A DNA stretch of 64,000 nucleotides from positions 657,170-721,169 of the forward strand of contig NZ_LMUT01000003.1 in the NCBI RefSeq assembly GCF_009765785.1, read 5' to 3'. The DNA comes from Granulicella sp. L46. GTDB lineage: Bacteria; Acidobacteriota; Terriglobia; Terriglobales; Acidobacteriaceae. A program made the translations under genes and the position numbers. Positions 24,203 to 32,740 of the stretch are shown here, one piece after another; position 1 is the stretch's first letter, and every line of letters starts with the position of its first letter. The notes below the pieces were generated by a model, which saw nothing but the letters and a program-made list of their open reading frames with translations, did not search any database and was not told the DNA's origin.

Positions 24203-25933
24203 ATGACGAAGAAGCACAGCAAGCACATCACGTCGACAGCAGCAGTCCTCCTGTCGATCCTCGCAAGCGCGTACGCCACACCAATCCTCGCTCAAAGCGC
24301 ACCCAACGTAGCGCCCAGCACCATCGCGGCAGTGGAGGCTTCCGTCAGCGCACAAAACATCCGCACCCAGGATCAATTCATCTCCGACGACCTCTTCGAA
24401 GGCCGCTACCCCGGCCTCCGCGGCGGCCAGCTCGCCGCCCAATACATCGCGACCCAGTTCGCCCTCTACGGCCTCGCCCCCGCCGGCGACAACGGCACCT
24501 ACCTCCAGCAAGTAAACTTCGTCGGCATGAAAGTAGTCCCCGACCAGACTACCTTCACCCTGAAGCCGACCACCGGCCAACCCGTCCTCCTAAAATTCGG
24601 CGACGACTTCGTAGTCTCCAACCAAACCCTCACCCCCACCACCACCCTCGACGCCCCCATCGTCTTCGTCGGCTACGGCGCCACCGCACCCGAGTACAAC
24701 TGGGACGACTACGCCGGCGTAGACGTCAAAGGCAAAGTCATCCTCTGCATCGTCGGCGACCCACCCTCCGACGACCCCAAATTCTTCGCCGGCAAAGCCC
24801 TCACCTACTACGGCCGCTGGACCTACAAATTCGAACAAGCCGCGCGCAAAGGCGCAGTAGGCGCCCTCATCATCCACCGCACCGACCTCGCAAGCTACAG
24901 CTGGAACGTAGTCCACAACTCCAACTCCGGCGAAAAAACTTTCCTCCGCGACGACGCCAACCCCCGCCTGCAAGCCGCCAGCTGGATCCAGCTAGACGTA
25001 GCCCGCAAGCTCTTCGCCCTAAGCAACCTCGACCTCGACAAAGAATTCGCAGCCGCCGGCAAGCCCGGCTTCCACGCCATCGAACTCCCCGTACACCTCA
25101 AGGCCACCGTAACCAGCACCGTCCGCCCCTTCCAAAGCCCCAACGTCGTAGCCATCCTCCCCGGTGAGTCGTGCGGGGGCAGGGACGGTAGGAACGGTTG
25201 CAAACCCGGCCTAGATCAGGCCGTCCTCTACACCGCCCACTACGACCACCTGGGCTTTGTCCCCAACATGCCCGGCGACAACATCTACAACGGCGCAGCC
25301 GACAACGGCACCGGCGTAGCGATGCTCCTCGAGATGGCGCGCGCCTGGGCCCAATCCGGCATCCACCCGCCCCACTCCGTAATCTTCGCCGCCGTCACCG
25401 CCGAAGAGCAAGGCCTCCTAGGCTCCGAATACCTAGGCCAACACCCACCCATCCCCGCGTCCCAAATCTCCCTCGACATCAACTTCGACATGCTCCTCCC
25501 CATCGGCGTCCAACAAGAAATCAACGTCAACGGAGCCCAGCGCACCACCTTCTATCCGCGCGTCGAAGCAACCGCAAAACGCTTCGGCCTAACCATCGTC
25601 CCCGACCCCCGCCCCGAAGCCGGCAGCTACTACCGCAGCGACCACTTCAGCCTCTCGCGCGTAGGCATCCCAGCCTTTTCCGTCGACTCCGGAACCCTCT
25701 ACGAAGGCCACGATCGCGCCTGGGGCGTAGCCAAGGAGAAGGATTTCAACGACAACCACTACCACAACTTCTCCGACAACTTTGACCCCACCTGGGACTT
25801 CACCGGCGACGCCAAGCTAGCCCGCTTCGGCATCGACCTCGGCTGGCAAGTCCTCAACGCTCCCCACACCGTCGAGTGGAACAAGGGCGATGAATTTGCG
25901 CCCGCTCGCATCGCCAGCGAGAAATCCCACTAG
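24203..25933 (+). CDS. Secreted M28-family zinc aminopeptidase
   Basis: An exported peptidase of 576 residues with an AAAGGAGGG ribosome-binding site very close to the ATG. A signal peptide spans about 1-31. A PA-type insert domain (about 130-260, FVGYGATAPEYNWDDYAGVDVKGK) precedes the catalytic M28 domain. Expected zinc ligands and catalytic residues are visible: H346 in TAHYDHLG, D367 in AADNGTG, E401/E402 in AEEQGLLG, D429 and H481 in RSDHFS. A short odd insert, GESCGGRDGRNGCKPGLDQ (321-339), lies just before the first zinc ligand and carries two cysteines. A strong bidirectional terminator follows. It probably releases N-terminal amino acids in the periplasm or outside. Confidence 0.9.
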   Translation: MTKKHSKHITSTAAVLLSILASAYATPILAQSAPNVAPSTIAAVEASVSAQNIRTQDQFISDDLFEGRYPGLRGGQLAAQYIATQFALYGLAPAGDNGTYLQQVNFVGMKVVPDQTTFTLKPTTGQPVLLKFGDDFVVSNQTLTPTTTLDAPIVFVGYGATAPEYNWDDYAGVDVKGKVILCIVGDPPSDDPKFFAGKALTYYGRWTYKFEQAARKGAVGALIIHRTDLASYSWNVVHNSNSGEKTFLRDDANPRLQAASWIQLDVARKLFALSNLDLDKEFAAAGKPGFHAIELPVHLKATVTSTVRPFQSPNVVAILPGESCGGRDGRNGCKPGLDQAVLYTAHYDHLGFVPNMPGDNIYNGAADNGTGVAMLLEMARAWAQSGIHPPHSVIFAAVTAEEQGLLGSEYLGQHPPIPASQISLDINFDMLLPIGVQQEINVNGAQRTTFYPRVEATAKRFGLTIVPDPRPEAGSYYRSDHFSLSRVGIPAFSVDSGTLYEGHDRAWGVAKEKDFNDNHYHNFSDNFDPTWDFTGDAKLARFGIDLGWQVLNAPHTVEWNKGDEFAPARIASEKSH

Positions 25934-25951
25934 CCCTCACCTCAGCACGCG

Positions 25952-25987
25952 AAACGAAGGCAGCCCAATCGGCCCGCCTTCGTTTTT
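25952..25987. terminator. Bidirectional intrinsic terminator after the M28 gene
   Basis: The stem AAACGAAGGC (25952-25961) pairs with GCCTTCGTTT (25976-25985) around a 14-base loop, followed by a T run. It serves the peptidase gene and, on the other strand, the sigma-factor pair ending at 25991. Confidence 0.85.
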
Positions 25988-25990
25988 CGC

Positions 25991-26311
25991 TCACCGCTGC
26001 CGAGTATTCGCAAGCGCCCGCAAAATCGTGCGCGTGTTCTTATTCATCACCTGCCGCAGATACATCGTCAGCGCAAACGCGAGCACCAGGAAGAACAGAT
26101 CCACGCGCAGTATCGAGTGCAGCAGTTCCCCCAGGTTCTCAGGCGGGAACATGTGCATGTGCATCCACACAAAGACAACGACAACAAGTATCGCAAGCAC
26201 GCCAACAACAATCCGCGACGTGCGCTCCGACCGGTCAGCGTCCGCCAAAGCTTGTTGCACAAACGCGCGCTCTCCGCCGGCGTTTTCAGGATTAGTAGAT
26301 TCAGGGCTCAT
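25991..26311 (-). CDS. Small two-helix membrane protein coupled to an ECF sigma factor
   Basis: The 106-residue protein has a charged N-terminal region of about 33 residues, a membrane helix (34-52), a His/Met-rich turn (MHMHMFPPENLGE) and a second helix (about 68-87) with a basic tail. Its ATG overlaps the sigma-factor stop codon (ATGA), so the two are almost certainly cotranslated. Position and membrane location suggest a sigma-factor partner or anti-sigma protein. However, it lacks a recognisable zinc-binding anti-sigma motif (HxxxCxxC), and I do not recognise the family. Confidence 0.65.
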   Translation of the reverse strand: MSPESTNPENAGGERAFVQQALADADRSERTSRIVVGVLAILVVVVFVWMHMHMFPPENLGELLHSILRVDLFFLVLAFALTMYLRQVMNKNTRTILRALANTRQR

Positions 26312-26871
26312 GCTGGTTTCCTTTCATCAGTTAAATATTTGCGAAGCATAGTCACTCCGTAATGCAGCCGCGACTTCGCGGTGCCCACAGGAATTTCAAG
26401 AATGGCGGCAGCTTCTTCCAGCGACAAATCCTGCTGATACCGCAGCAGCAACACCGCCCGACTAGCCGGCGACACGTTCTCGACCAACCTCAAAAACCCC
26501 TCGTCAGGCGGCTCCCCAAGACGATCATCAAACGTAGTCAGTTGTTCCGCCGGCGCGTCCTCCAGCGGTTGCCACCGCCGCGCGCTCTTCATATGCGAGA
26601 ACGCAATCCGTGAAGCAATCCGAAACGTCCATGCCCGAAACACCGCAGGCTCGCGCAAATGCGGCAGCTTGCGAAATATCTGCAGCGAAGTCTCCTGCAA
26701 AATATCCTCAGCGAGCGCGGTCCCGGCGAGATACGTGATGTACCGCCGCAGCGGCGCATACGCCTCGCGCAGAAGTTCTTCCAGCGCACCCCGGTCGCCG
26801 CTCTGCGCCAACAGCACCAGCAGCGTTGAGTCGGACGTCGCGAGCTCCTTCGCTTCCATTCCGGTGTGCAT
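26308..26871 (-). CDS. ECF-type RNA polymerase sigma factor
   Basis: The 187-residue protein has sigma-70 regions 2 and 4 only. Region 2 includes DILQETSLQIFRKLPHL and AFRAWTFRIASRIAFSH. Region 4 is a helix-turn-helix, YQQDLSLEEAAAILEIPVGTAKSRLHYGV. It directs RNA polymerase to a dedicated promoter set, and signal control probably involves the membrane protein encoded by the overlapping downstream gene. A second ATG at 26859 is a possible start. I could not identify the autoregulated promoter with confidence. Confidence 0.9.
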   Translation of the reverse strand: MHTGMEAKELATSDSTLLVLLAQSGDRGALEELLREAYAPLRRYITYLAGTALAEDILQETSLQIFRKLPHLREPAVFRAWTFRIASRIAFSHMKSARRWQPLEDAPAEQLTTFDDRLGEPPDEGFLRLVENVSPASRAVLLLRYQQDLSLEEAAAILEIPVGTAKSRLHYGVTMLRKYLTDERKPA

Positions 26872-27007
26872 GCTAGAGAGAGGCCTTGCGATCCCAGAAA
26901 GTTCGGTTCAACGATAAATAATTATCCAGGCGTACCCGCACGTTCCCCACCAGCAAGGGAAAGCTTCAAACGCAAACCCGATAGCATACCTAACCAACAG
27001 AAGCCTT

Positions 27008-28528
27008 CTAACGCTTCGAACTTCCACCCAGCAACGAACCCAGCACCCCGCGAATAATCTGCCGCCCCACCGTACTTCCCATCGTCCGCGCAGCGCTCTT
27101 TGCCATCGACTCCATCAGCGAATCGCCGCGCCCGCTCGTCCCTCTCCCCGCATTCAGCACACCGCTCAACATATTCCCCGCGCCGCTCACCCATCCCGCG
27201 CCGCCGCTCCCCGCAGTTCCATCCGCCGCAACAGGCGCAGCCGTCCCCGAAGCATCCACCTTCCCCTTCAACTTTTCGTACGCCGACTCGCGATCCACCA
27301 CCGTCTCATACACCCCAGCCACAACCGAGCTCTTGATCAGCGCCTCTCTCTGCTCCGGCGTAATCGGCCCAATCTGGCTATGCGGCGGACACACCATCGC
27401 CCGCTCCACCATCGCCGGAATTCCCTTCTCATCCAGAAACGACACCAGCGCCTCGCCCACACCCATCTGCGTAATCGTCTCTTCCACATTCACCTTCGGA
27501 TTCGCACGGAACGTCTGTGCCGCAGCCTTCACCGCCTTCTGGTCCTTCGGTGAAAACGCCCGCAGCGCATGTTGCACTCGATTCCCCAACTGCCCCAGAA
27601 CCGTGTCCGGCACATCAACAGGATTCTGCGTCACAAAGAAAACCCCAACACCCTTCGAACGAATCAGCCGCACCACCTGCTCAATCCTGTTCTGCAACAC
27701 CGAAGGAAGGTCCTTGAACAGCAGATGCGCCTCATCAAAGAAGAACACCAGCTTGGGCTTTTGCTGATCACCCACCTCCGGCAGCTTCTCGAACAACTCA
27801 CTCATCAGCCACAGCAGAAACGTCGCATACAACTGCGGGGACTGCATCAACCGGTCCGCAGCCAGCAGGTTCACCACACCCTGCCCGTTGCCATCCACCT
27901 GCAACAAATCTTCGATGTTGAGCGCCGGCTCACCAAAAAATAAATCCCCTCCCTGTTGCTCCAGCGTCACCAGCCCTCGCTGAATCGCGCCAATGCTCGC
28001 CGCTGAAATATTTCCATACTGCGTCTGGTACTCCTTCGCGCAAGAGCCCACATGCTGCAACATCGCCTGCAGGTCTTTCATATCCAGCAGCAACAAACCA
28101 CTGTCGTCAGCAATCTTGAACACCAGCGTCAACACGCCCGACTGCGTATCGTTCAAGTTCAGAATCCGGCTCAGCAGCAGCGGCCCCATCTCGCTCACCG
28201 TCGCCCGTACAGGATGCCCCTGCTTCCCAAACACATCCCAGAACACCACCGGGCATCCGGCAAACTTCACCTCGCCCAGCCCCAGCATCTTCACGCGTTC
28301 ATCAAACTTCGGCGAGCTCTTCCCCGGCTGACTGATTCCCGAGAGATCCCCCTTCACATCCGCGGCAAACACCGGCACCCCAATCGAACTCAGCGCCTCC
28401 GCCATCACCTGCAGCGTCACGGTCTTCCCCGTACCCGTCGCTCCCGCCACCAACCCATGACGATTCGACATCCCCGCCAGCAGATACAACTCATCCGCGC
28501 CCTTCGCGATCATTGGCATCTCGACCAT
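27008..28528 (-). CDS. HerA-like / DUF853 P-loop ATPase (YjgR type)
   Basis: The 506-residue protein matches the YjgR/DUF853 family of predicted ATPases related to HerA and FtsK helicases. Walker A is GATGTGKT (29-36). Walker B is [13 protein letters not shown] Gly/Ala/Ser-rich linker precedes the C terminus, which ends [16 protein letters not shown] as in the family. GGAGGAGG upstream of the ATG sets the start. Cellular role is unknown even for the E. coli member; a DNA-translocating or repair function is a family-level guess. It is a single gene between the sigma factor (same strand) and a divergent plus-strand gene. Confidence 0.87.
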   Translation of the reverse strand: MVEMPMIAKGADELYLLAGMSNRHGLVAGATGTGKTVTLQVMAEALSSIGVPVFAADVKGDLSGISQPGKSSPKFDERVKMLGLGEVKFAGCPVVFWDVFGKQGHPVRATVSEMGPLLLSRILNLNDTQSGVLTLVFKIADDSGLLLLDMKDLQAMLQHVGSCAKEYQTQYGNISAASIGAIQRGLVTLEQQGGDLFFGEPALNIEDLLQVDGNGQGVVNLLAADRLMQSPQLYATFLLWLMSELFEKLPEVGDQQKPKLVFFFDEAHLLFKDLPSVLQNRIEQVVRLIRSKGVGVFFVTQNPVDVPDTVLGQLGNRVQHALRAFSPKDQKAVKAAAQTFRANPKVNVEETITQMGVGEALVSFLDEKGIPAMVERAMVCPPHSQIGPITPEQREALIKSSVVAGVYETVVDRESAYEKLKGKVDASGTAAPVAADGTAGSGGAGWVSGAGNMLSGVLNAGRGTSGRGDSLMESMAKSAARTMGSTVGRQIIRGVLGSLLGGSSKR

Positions 28529-28774
28529 CAGCGGCCTCCTCCATAAATCTGCAGAGATTCAAGCCTACACATTCCACTCAAAACCGCATAACAAAACAAC
28601 AGCCCGCTGAAGTTGCTAGCGCAAGACGCAGCGGTGCTGAAGCTAGGACGAGGCTTCAGTAGAACCCGCATAGACCAGAAGTGCATCGACGATGCGTCCT
28701 TCGACTCACTCCCACTCCCATCCTCCGCCCGTAACGATACAGTGAGAAGGACGATCTTCCGCGCGCCAACCCTC

Positions 28775-29071
28775 ATGACCGAAGCCGACCTCCTCCACCT
28801 ACTCCGCGACTGCTACACCCCCACCGGCCCCAACATCGTCGCCGCCGGCCTCGTCCGTTCCGCCACCCTAACTCCCGACCCCGACGCCCCCGGCGCCAAC
28901 GTCCCCGGCCTCCCCCCGCGCTTCATCGCCCACATCACCCTCCACGCTCCCTCAACCGACGAGACAGCCGCCACCCAACTCTCCGCCCAGGTCGAAAATC
29001 GCCTGCTCGGCGTCCCCTCCATCTCCCGCGTCGAGATCAACCTCCTCCCCGCACTTTTCCCCATCCTCTAA
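28775..29071 (+). CDS. MIP18/DUF59-like small protein (Fe-S assembly type)
   Basis: The 98-residue protein starts with the ATG at 28775; the open frame runs upstream to 28613 but loses similarity there. The pattern LLRDCYTPTGPNIVAAGLV resembles the DUF59 opening in which PELG-NIVDLGLV is usual. It is followed by FIAHITLHAPSTDE, and VENRLLGVPSISRVEINL matches the closing alpha-beta segment. DUF59 domains occur in iron-sulfur cluster assembly factors and next to Mrp ATPases. The conserved cysteine is shifted here to DCYTP and the PE pair is PT, so it is a divergent member. The call is tentative. Confidence 0.6.
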   Translation: MTEADLLHLLRDCYTPTGPNIVAAGLVRSATLTPDPDAPGANVPGLPPRFIAHITLHAPSTDETAATQLSAQVENRLLGVPSISRVEINLLPALFPIL

Positions 29072-29167
29072 AATCCGCGCTACCCGAAACTAGGCTAAAG
29101 CAGTCGCTGCGTAACCCGAAACCGGGCTAAGTCGACACCAAACGCACCCGATTCCCCCTCAATATCC

Positions 29168-29893
29168 ATGCCAAGACACAAGTCCGAACCCGCCATCCAC
29201 CCCTTCGACCAACTCCACGGCACCGACACCTCCGGCCTCATTCCCGGCTATGTCATCGCCGAAGGTACCGACGCGCAAGTCTCTGAGCTCACTGCCTACT
29301 ACGGCGTAGCTCCCTCTATCCTCCATGGTTTGTTAGACATCTGGCTCCAGCGCACCAGCCCTCAGCCCATCGACCGCACCGTCTTCCTCGACATCGGCGC
29401 CGGTAAAGGCCGCGCCATGCTCCTCGCCTCCCAGTTCCCCTTCCTTCGCGTAGAAGGCGTAGAGCTCAATGCCGACCTAGCAAGCATCGCTAATGTCAAC
29501 ATCTCGCAATGGCACAATGACTTACAAGCCAACGCCCTCTCCCCCCTGACCCTCCATCACTCCGACGCCACCACCCATCCCTTCCCCTCCGAACCCACCC
29601 TCGCCTTCCTCTTCCACCCCTTCGAACTCCCCCTCCTGCGCCGCTTCCTCCGCCATGTAGAAACGTCTATCTCTAACAATCCAAAGCCGTTCGACCTCCT
29701 CTACGTCAACGCCGAGCACGACTCCTACCTCGACCGTCACCCCGCCTTCACCCGCCTCTGGACCGGCCTAATCCCCATGTCCCCCGCCGACCACGCCGCC
29801 GACCTAGCCGCCATCGCCCAACAAAAGGAATACGGCTCCACAGGCGACGAACTCTGCGCCATTTACCGCTTTAAAGGCCGAAAAACACCTTAG
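29168..29893 (+). CDS. Class I SAM-dependent methyltransferase
   Basis: The 241-residue protein contains the SAM-binding motif I VFLDIGAGKGRAMLLAS, followed by the acidic end of strand 2 in VEGVELNADLAS and a post-II segment LTLHHSDATTHPF. The fold is that of class I methyltransferases. The N-terminal part (DTSGLIPGYVIAEG) and spacing resemble uncharacterised methyltransferases next to small-protein genes. The substrate (small molecule or protein) is not predictable. No operon partner is evident; upstream is a short duplicated CCCGAAAC-GGCTAA sequence (29082-29132). Confidence 0.75.
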   Translation: MPRHKSEPAIHPFDQLHGTDTSGLIPGYVIAEGTDAQVSELTAYYGVAPSILHGLLDIWLQRTSPQPIDRTVFLDIGAGKGRAMLLASQFPFLRVEGVELNADLASIANVNISQWHNDLQANALSPLTLHHSDATTHPFPSEPTLAFLFHPFELPLLRRFLRHVETSISNNPKPFDLLYVNAEHDSYLDRHPAFTRLWTGLIPMSPADHAADLAAIAQQKEYGSTGDELCAIYRFKGRKTP

Positions 29894-30341
29894 ACACAGC
29901 CGAAATCGCAAAAACCAAAACCGAAAATCGCAAGGAATTCGAATTCATCATCCCGTCACGGAACTAACCCCACTCCACTCCCGTACTACAACTCAGACCT
30001 GATTCGCCCCGCTTTTCCCAACAAATTACGGGTAGCGTGCGAATAACGGCCAAGACGAGCGATAAAAGATTGAGTCCAACGGAACCAATCGCAAGTCTTA
30101 TACGTAACAGGTTGTGTGCACAATACCCGGATGCCCTCCCTCAAACTGAGCGAGCGACCGGCGGCTGAATGTTCCCGGTGAGCTCCTGGGACCGCCAAAG
30201 CCACAACTTTATCCCCGCGAACGCGACGGCTGAGTCAAGATCTCAAACCGCCCACACGGACGACATTCACTGATACCAAACGCTTTATTAGAGCGCCGCA
30301 ATCCCGGCATGCCCGGTCGCGCGCGCCAAAGGAGAAACACT
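29894..30341. other. 448-bp gene-free leader upstream of a 34-codon gene
   Basis: No coding frame is supported and none of the dispersed repeats occurs here, unlike in other gaps of this size. The sequence is less GC-rich than its surroundings near 29900-30120. It may be a long 5' untranslated region or hold a small RNA for the gene at 30342. I could not identify a known riboswitch or tRNA. Confidence 0.5.
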
Positions 30342-30446
30342 ATGTACCTCGCTCTCGTAGCACTCGCTTCCGCTTCCACCATCTTCGTTCCCAGCTTCAT
30401 CGCTATTCGCGATCGTACGAACGCTGACTGGCACGCACGCTTCTAA
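30342..30446 (+). CDS. 34-residue hydrophobic small protein
   Basis: A short frame encodes MYLALVALASASTIFVPSFI, then AIRDRTNADWHARF. It has an AAAGGAG ribosome-binding site at optimal spacing, and a strong intrinsic terminator starts 18 bp after the stop codon. The first 22 residues form a likely membrane helix with a charged cytoplasmic tail. The antisense frame at 30209-30400 has no such signals. Function unknown: options include a regulatory membrane peptide, a type I toxin or a stress-induced microprotein. Missing codons are unlikely, since start and stop signals both fit. Confidence 0.65.
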   Translation: MYLALVALASASTIFVPSFIAIRDRTNADWHARF

Positions 30447-30464
30447 ATTCAACCGCAACAAAAC

Positions 30465-30496
30465 AAAGGCCGCGATCCATTCGCGGCCTTTTCTGT
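30465..30496. terminator. Intrinsic terminator, strong hairpin
   Basis: AAAGGCCGCGA (30465-30475) pairs perfectly with TCGCGGCCTTT (30481-30491) around a 5-base loop, followed by a T-rich run. Flanking A and T tracts make it bidirectional: it ends the 34-codon gene and the tsaE operon from the other side. Confidence 0.9.
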
Positions 30497-30509
30497 TTTC
30501 ACTCCATCC

Positions 30510-30953
30510 CTACCATTGAACCCGTAGCAGTCGTTCGTTTTCCTCCTCGCCCTGCCCAATCGAAATCTCCGCATCAGCCCGCTCCATCACGCTCGCAAAC
30601 CGATCGCCCCACTCCACCATCACGAGCGCATCCTGCGCCTCGGCCATCTCCCACAATCCAATCCCCTCAATCTCCCGCTCCTCCTCCAACCGGTACAAGT
30701 CCAGATGAATCAGTCGAGTCTTCCGCCCCTTGTACTCGTGCACCAGCGTAAACGTAGGACTCGTAACCCCCATCGAATCAGCGCCAAGCGCCGCCGCCAT
30801 CCCCCGCACCAGCGTCGTCTTCCCCATCCCCAGATCCCCGCGCAACACCACCAGCTTCGGCGCCGGCAGCAACTCCGTGAGCAACTCCCCTAACGCCAGC
30901 GTTCCATTCTCACTGCGCGTCCGCAACCGCTTTTCCCGCGTCCACACCTTCAT
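30510..30953 (-). CDS. tsaE: tRNA threonylcarbamoyladenosine biosynthesis ATPase TsaE
   Basis: TsaE is the ATPase that drives the TsaB-TsaD complex to make t6A37 on ANN-decoding tRNAs. The 147-residue protein has Walker A GDLGMGKTTL, the family landmark SPTFTLVHEY, HLDLYRLE, and VMVEWGDRF for Walker B with the characteristic tryptophan. The ATG overlaps the stop of nnrDE (ATGA), a common acidobacterial arrangement. Length is normal. It is the last gene before a bidirectional terminator. Confidence 0.93.
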   Translation of the reverse strand: MKVWTREKRLRTRSENGTLALGELLTELLPAPKLVVLRGDLGMGKTTLVRGMAAALGADSMGVTSPTFTLVHEYKGRKTRLIHLDLYRLEEEREIEGIGLWEMAEAQDALVMVEWGDRFASVMERADAEISIGQGEEENERLLRVQW

Positions 30954-32638
30954 CGCCCCGCTACCTCAATTCCGTTCGCCGCCGTCCCCGCAATCCACGT
31001 CAGCCCATCCGAATCTTTTACCCGCGCCCGAAACGCCTCCCACAGATGCCCCACCGTATCCGTGGCCAACACTGTATGTTCATCCTGCGCCAGGCAAGCA
31101 AAGTCCCCGGCCAGCCCATGCAGAAACACCGCCGCCTCCACCGCGGCAGCCACATTATCAGGATATTGCGCCAGCATCGCGCTCACGATCCCAGTCAAAA
31201 TATCTCCGCTTCCACCCTTCGCCATCGACGGATTCCCCGTAGTATTTACCGCAACCCGTCCATCCGGATGCGCCACCAGCGTCCGCCAACCCTTCAAGAC
31301 CAGTGTCACGCCATTCTCAGCCGCGAATCGCCGCGCCAGCCCCACGCGATCCGCCTCAACCTCCTTCACACTCATCTCCGCCAACCTCGCCATCTCTCCC
31401 GGATGCGGCGTCAGCACAATCGTCCGCGGCCTGCCCGCGGCATCCACCGCATTCTTCAGCAGCGACATTCTCCCCGCCAACGCATTCAGCGCATCCGCAT
31501 CAATCACCATTGGCAGTGTCACGCGCTGCACAAACGTCCGCACCCATTCCGGAGTAGACCCTTCCTGCCCCAATCCCGGGCCAATCCCCACCACCGAAAT
31601 CCCCTTCAGCAGCGTAGCTAACGACGCTTCGTCCAGCGCCTCCATCTCAAGTCCGCCCGACCCCTCCGTCGCCAGCGGCGTTAGCATCAACTCCGGCGCA
31701 ACCGCGGCCACGATCGGCAGAATCTCCCGCGGCACCGCAGCCGTCACCAAGCCGGCGCCGGCGCGCAGAGCAGCCAGGCTCGCCATCGACGGCGCGCCCG
31801 CCTTCCCAAACGCTCCTCCCACCAGCAGCACATGTCCCAACCTGCCCTTGTTCCCATTGATCGCCCGCGCCGCTTCCGCAATCACCTTCGAGCTCCCACC
31901 CCACGTCAGCCCGCTCGCCGACTCAATCGCCCCCGCCGGCGTCCCAATCTCCGCCACCACCACCGGCCCAAACGTCGCAGCCGTCAGATGTCCAAACACA
32001 TGAGCCAGCTTAGGAGCCGTGAACGTCACCACAGCATCCGCGCGAAACGCTCCCTCAGCCTTCTCCTCCATCGAATCCGCATCCCACCCACTCGGCAAAT
32101 CAACCGCCACCACCGGCACGTCACTCTCCGCCAACATTTTCTGCGCCGTCGCCGCAAGCCCGCGTAGCGGCGGCTTGAACCCCGTCCCCACCACCGCATC
32201 AATCACCAGCGCCGCACCCTCAAGCGTCTCCCGCAACCCCGCCTCGTCCTCAATCTCGCGCACCTCCACGGAAATCGGGTGCCCCCTTTCGGCAACATTA
32301 GCCGGGTGCCCCATCTTCGCGACGGCTTCATCGTCGCTAAGGTGGGTTATCGACTCCCAAGCCCGCGCGGCCTCGCCCTTCAGTTCACTCGCCTTCCCCA
32401 ACAACACCACCCGCACCTGCCGCCCAGCCTCCGCCAGTCGCAGCGCCGCAACCATTCCATCGCCGCCATTATTTCCCTTGCCAGCGAGCACCACCACCAG
32501 CCCGTCCCCCCAAAATCGCCGCAGGCAAAACCGCGCCACCGCCTCGCCCGCATGCTGCATCAGCGTACCCACCGGCACGCCGGCCTCGACCGAGCGCCGG
32601 TCCGCCCCACCCATCTCTTCTGCTGTCAGGATCTTCAT
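30950..32638 (-). CDS. nnr: Bifunctional NAD(P)HX epimerase / ADP-dependent dehydratase
   Basis: This fused repair enzyme converts damaged hydrated NAD(P)H back to NAD(P)H. The N-terminal YjeF_N epimerase domain (about 1-230) begins MKILTAEEMGGADR and contains VLAGKGNNGGDGMVAA. The C-terminal ribokinase-like dehydratase (about 250-550) shows NKGRLGHVLLVGGAFGKAGA, LTPHPGEMARL and KGGSGDILTGI. Residues about 98-121 (HLSDDEAVAKMGHPANVAER) are encoded by dispersed hairpin repeats inserted in frame into the epimerase domain, a region that is normally a short helix connection. Coupled to tsaE downstream by a 4-base overlap. Confidence 0.9.
   Translation of the reverse strand: MKILTAEEMGGADRRSVEAGVPVGTLMQHAGEAVARFCLRRFWGDGLVVVLAGKGNNGGDGMVAALRLAEAGRQVRVVLLGKASELKGEAARAWESITHLSDDEAVAKMGHPANVAERGHPISVEVREIEDEAGLRETLEGAALVIDAVVGTGFKPPLRGLAATAQKMLAESDVPVVAVDLPSGWDADSMEEKAEGAFRADAVVTFTAPKLAHVFGHLTAATFGPVVVAEIGTPAGAIESASGLTWGGSSKVIAEAARAINGNKGRLGHVLLVGGAFGKAGAPSMASLAALRAGAGLVTAAVPREILPIVAAVAPELMLTPLATEGSGGLEMEALDEASLATLLKGISVVGIGPGLGQEGSTPEWVRTFVQRVTLPMVIDADALNALAGRMSLLKNAVDAAGRPRTIVLTPHPGEMARLAEMSVKEVEADRVGLARRFAAENGVTLVLKGWRTLVAHPDGRVAVNTTGNPSMAKGGSGDILTGIVSAMLAQYPDNVAAAVEAAVFLHGLAGDFACLAQDEHTVLATDTVGHLWEAFRARVKDSDGLTWIAGTAANGIEVAGR
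32276..32346. repeat. GGGTGCCCC hairpin repeats inside nnr
   Basis: A partial unit (GGGTGCCCC at 32278) is followed by a full hairpin: CCCATCTTCGCGACG (32310-32324), loop GCTTCAT, CGTCGCTAAGGTGGG (32332-32346). The same hairpin occurs at 42680-42722 between genes. It is in frame here. Confidence 0.88.
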
Positions 32639-32740
32639 CGCGAATCACTGCCTCATACAATAAACGCAACCAATTCGGCCGCATGACGATGCACTCGCCC
32701 TCACAGAATAACGATGCAAGCGTCGACCAGAGTACCCACC

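Noticed and set aside
29894..30341. tRNA or known riboswitch upstream of the 34-codon gene
   Set aside because: No cloverleaf or known aptamer motif could be recognised by eye; a covariance-model scan would be needed to exclude it.
30209..30400. 63-residue minus-strand frame opposite the 34-codon gene
   Set aside because: No ribosome-binding site or terminator in that direction; the plus-strand gene has both.
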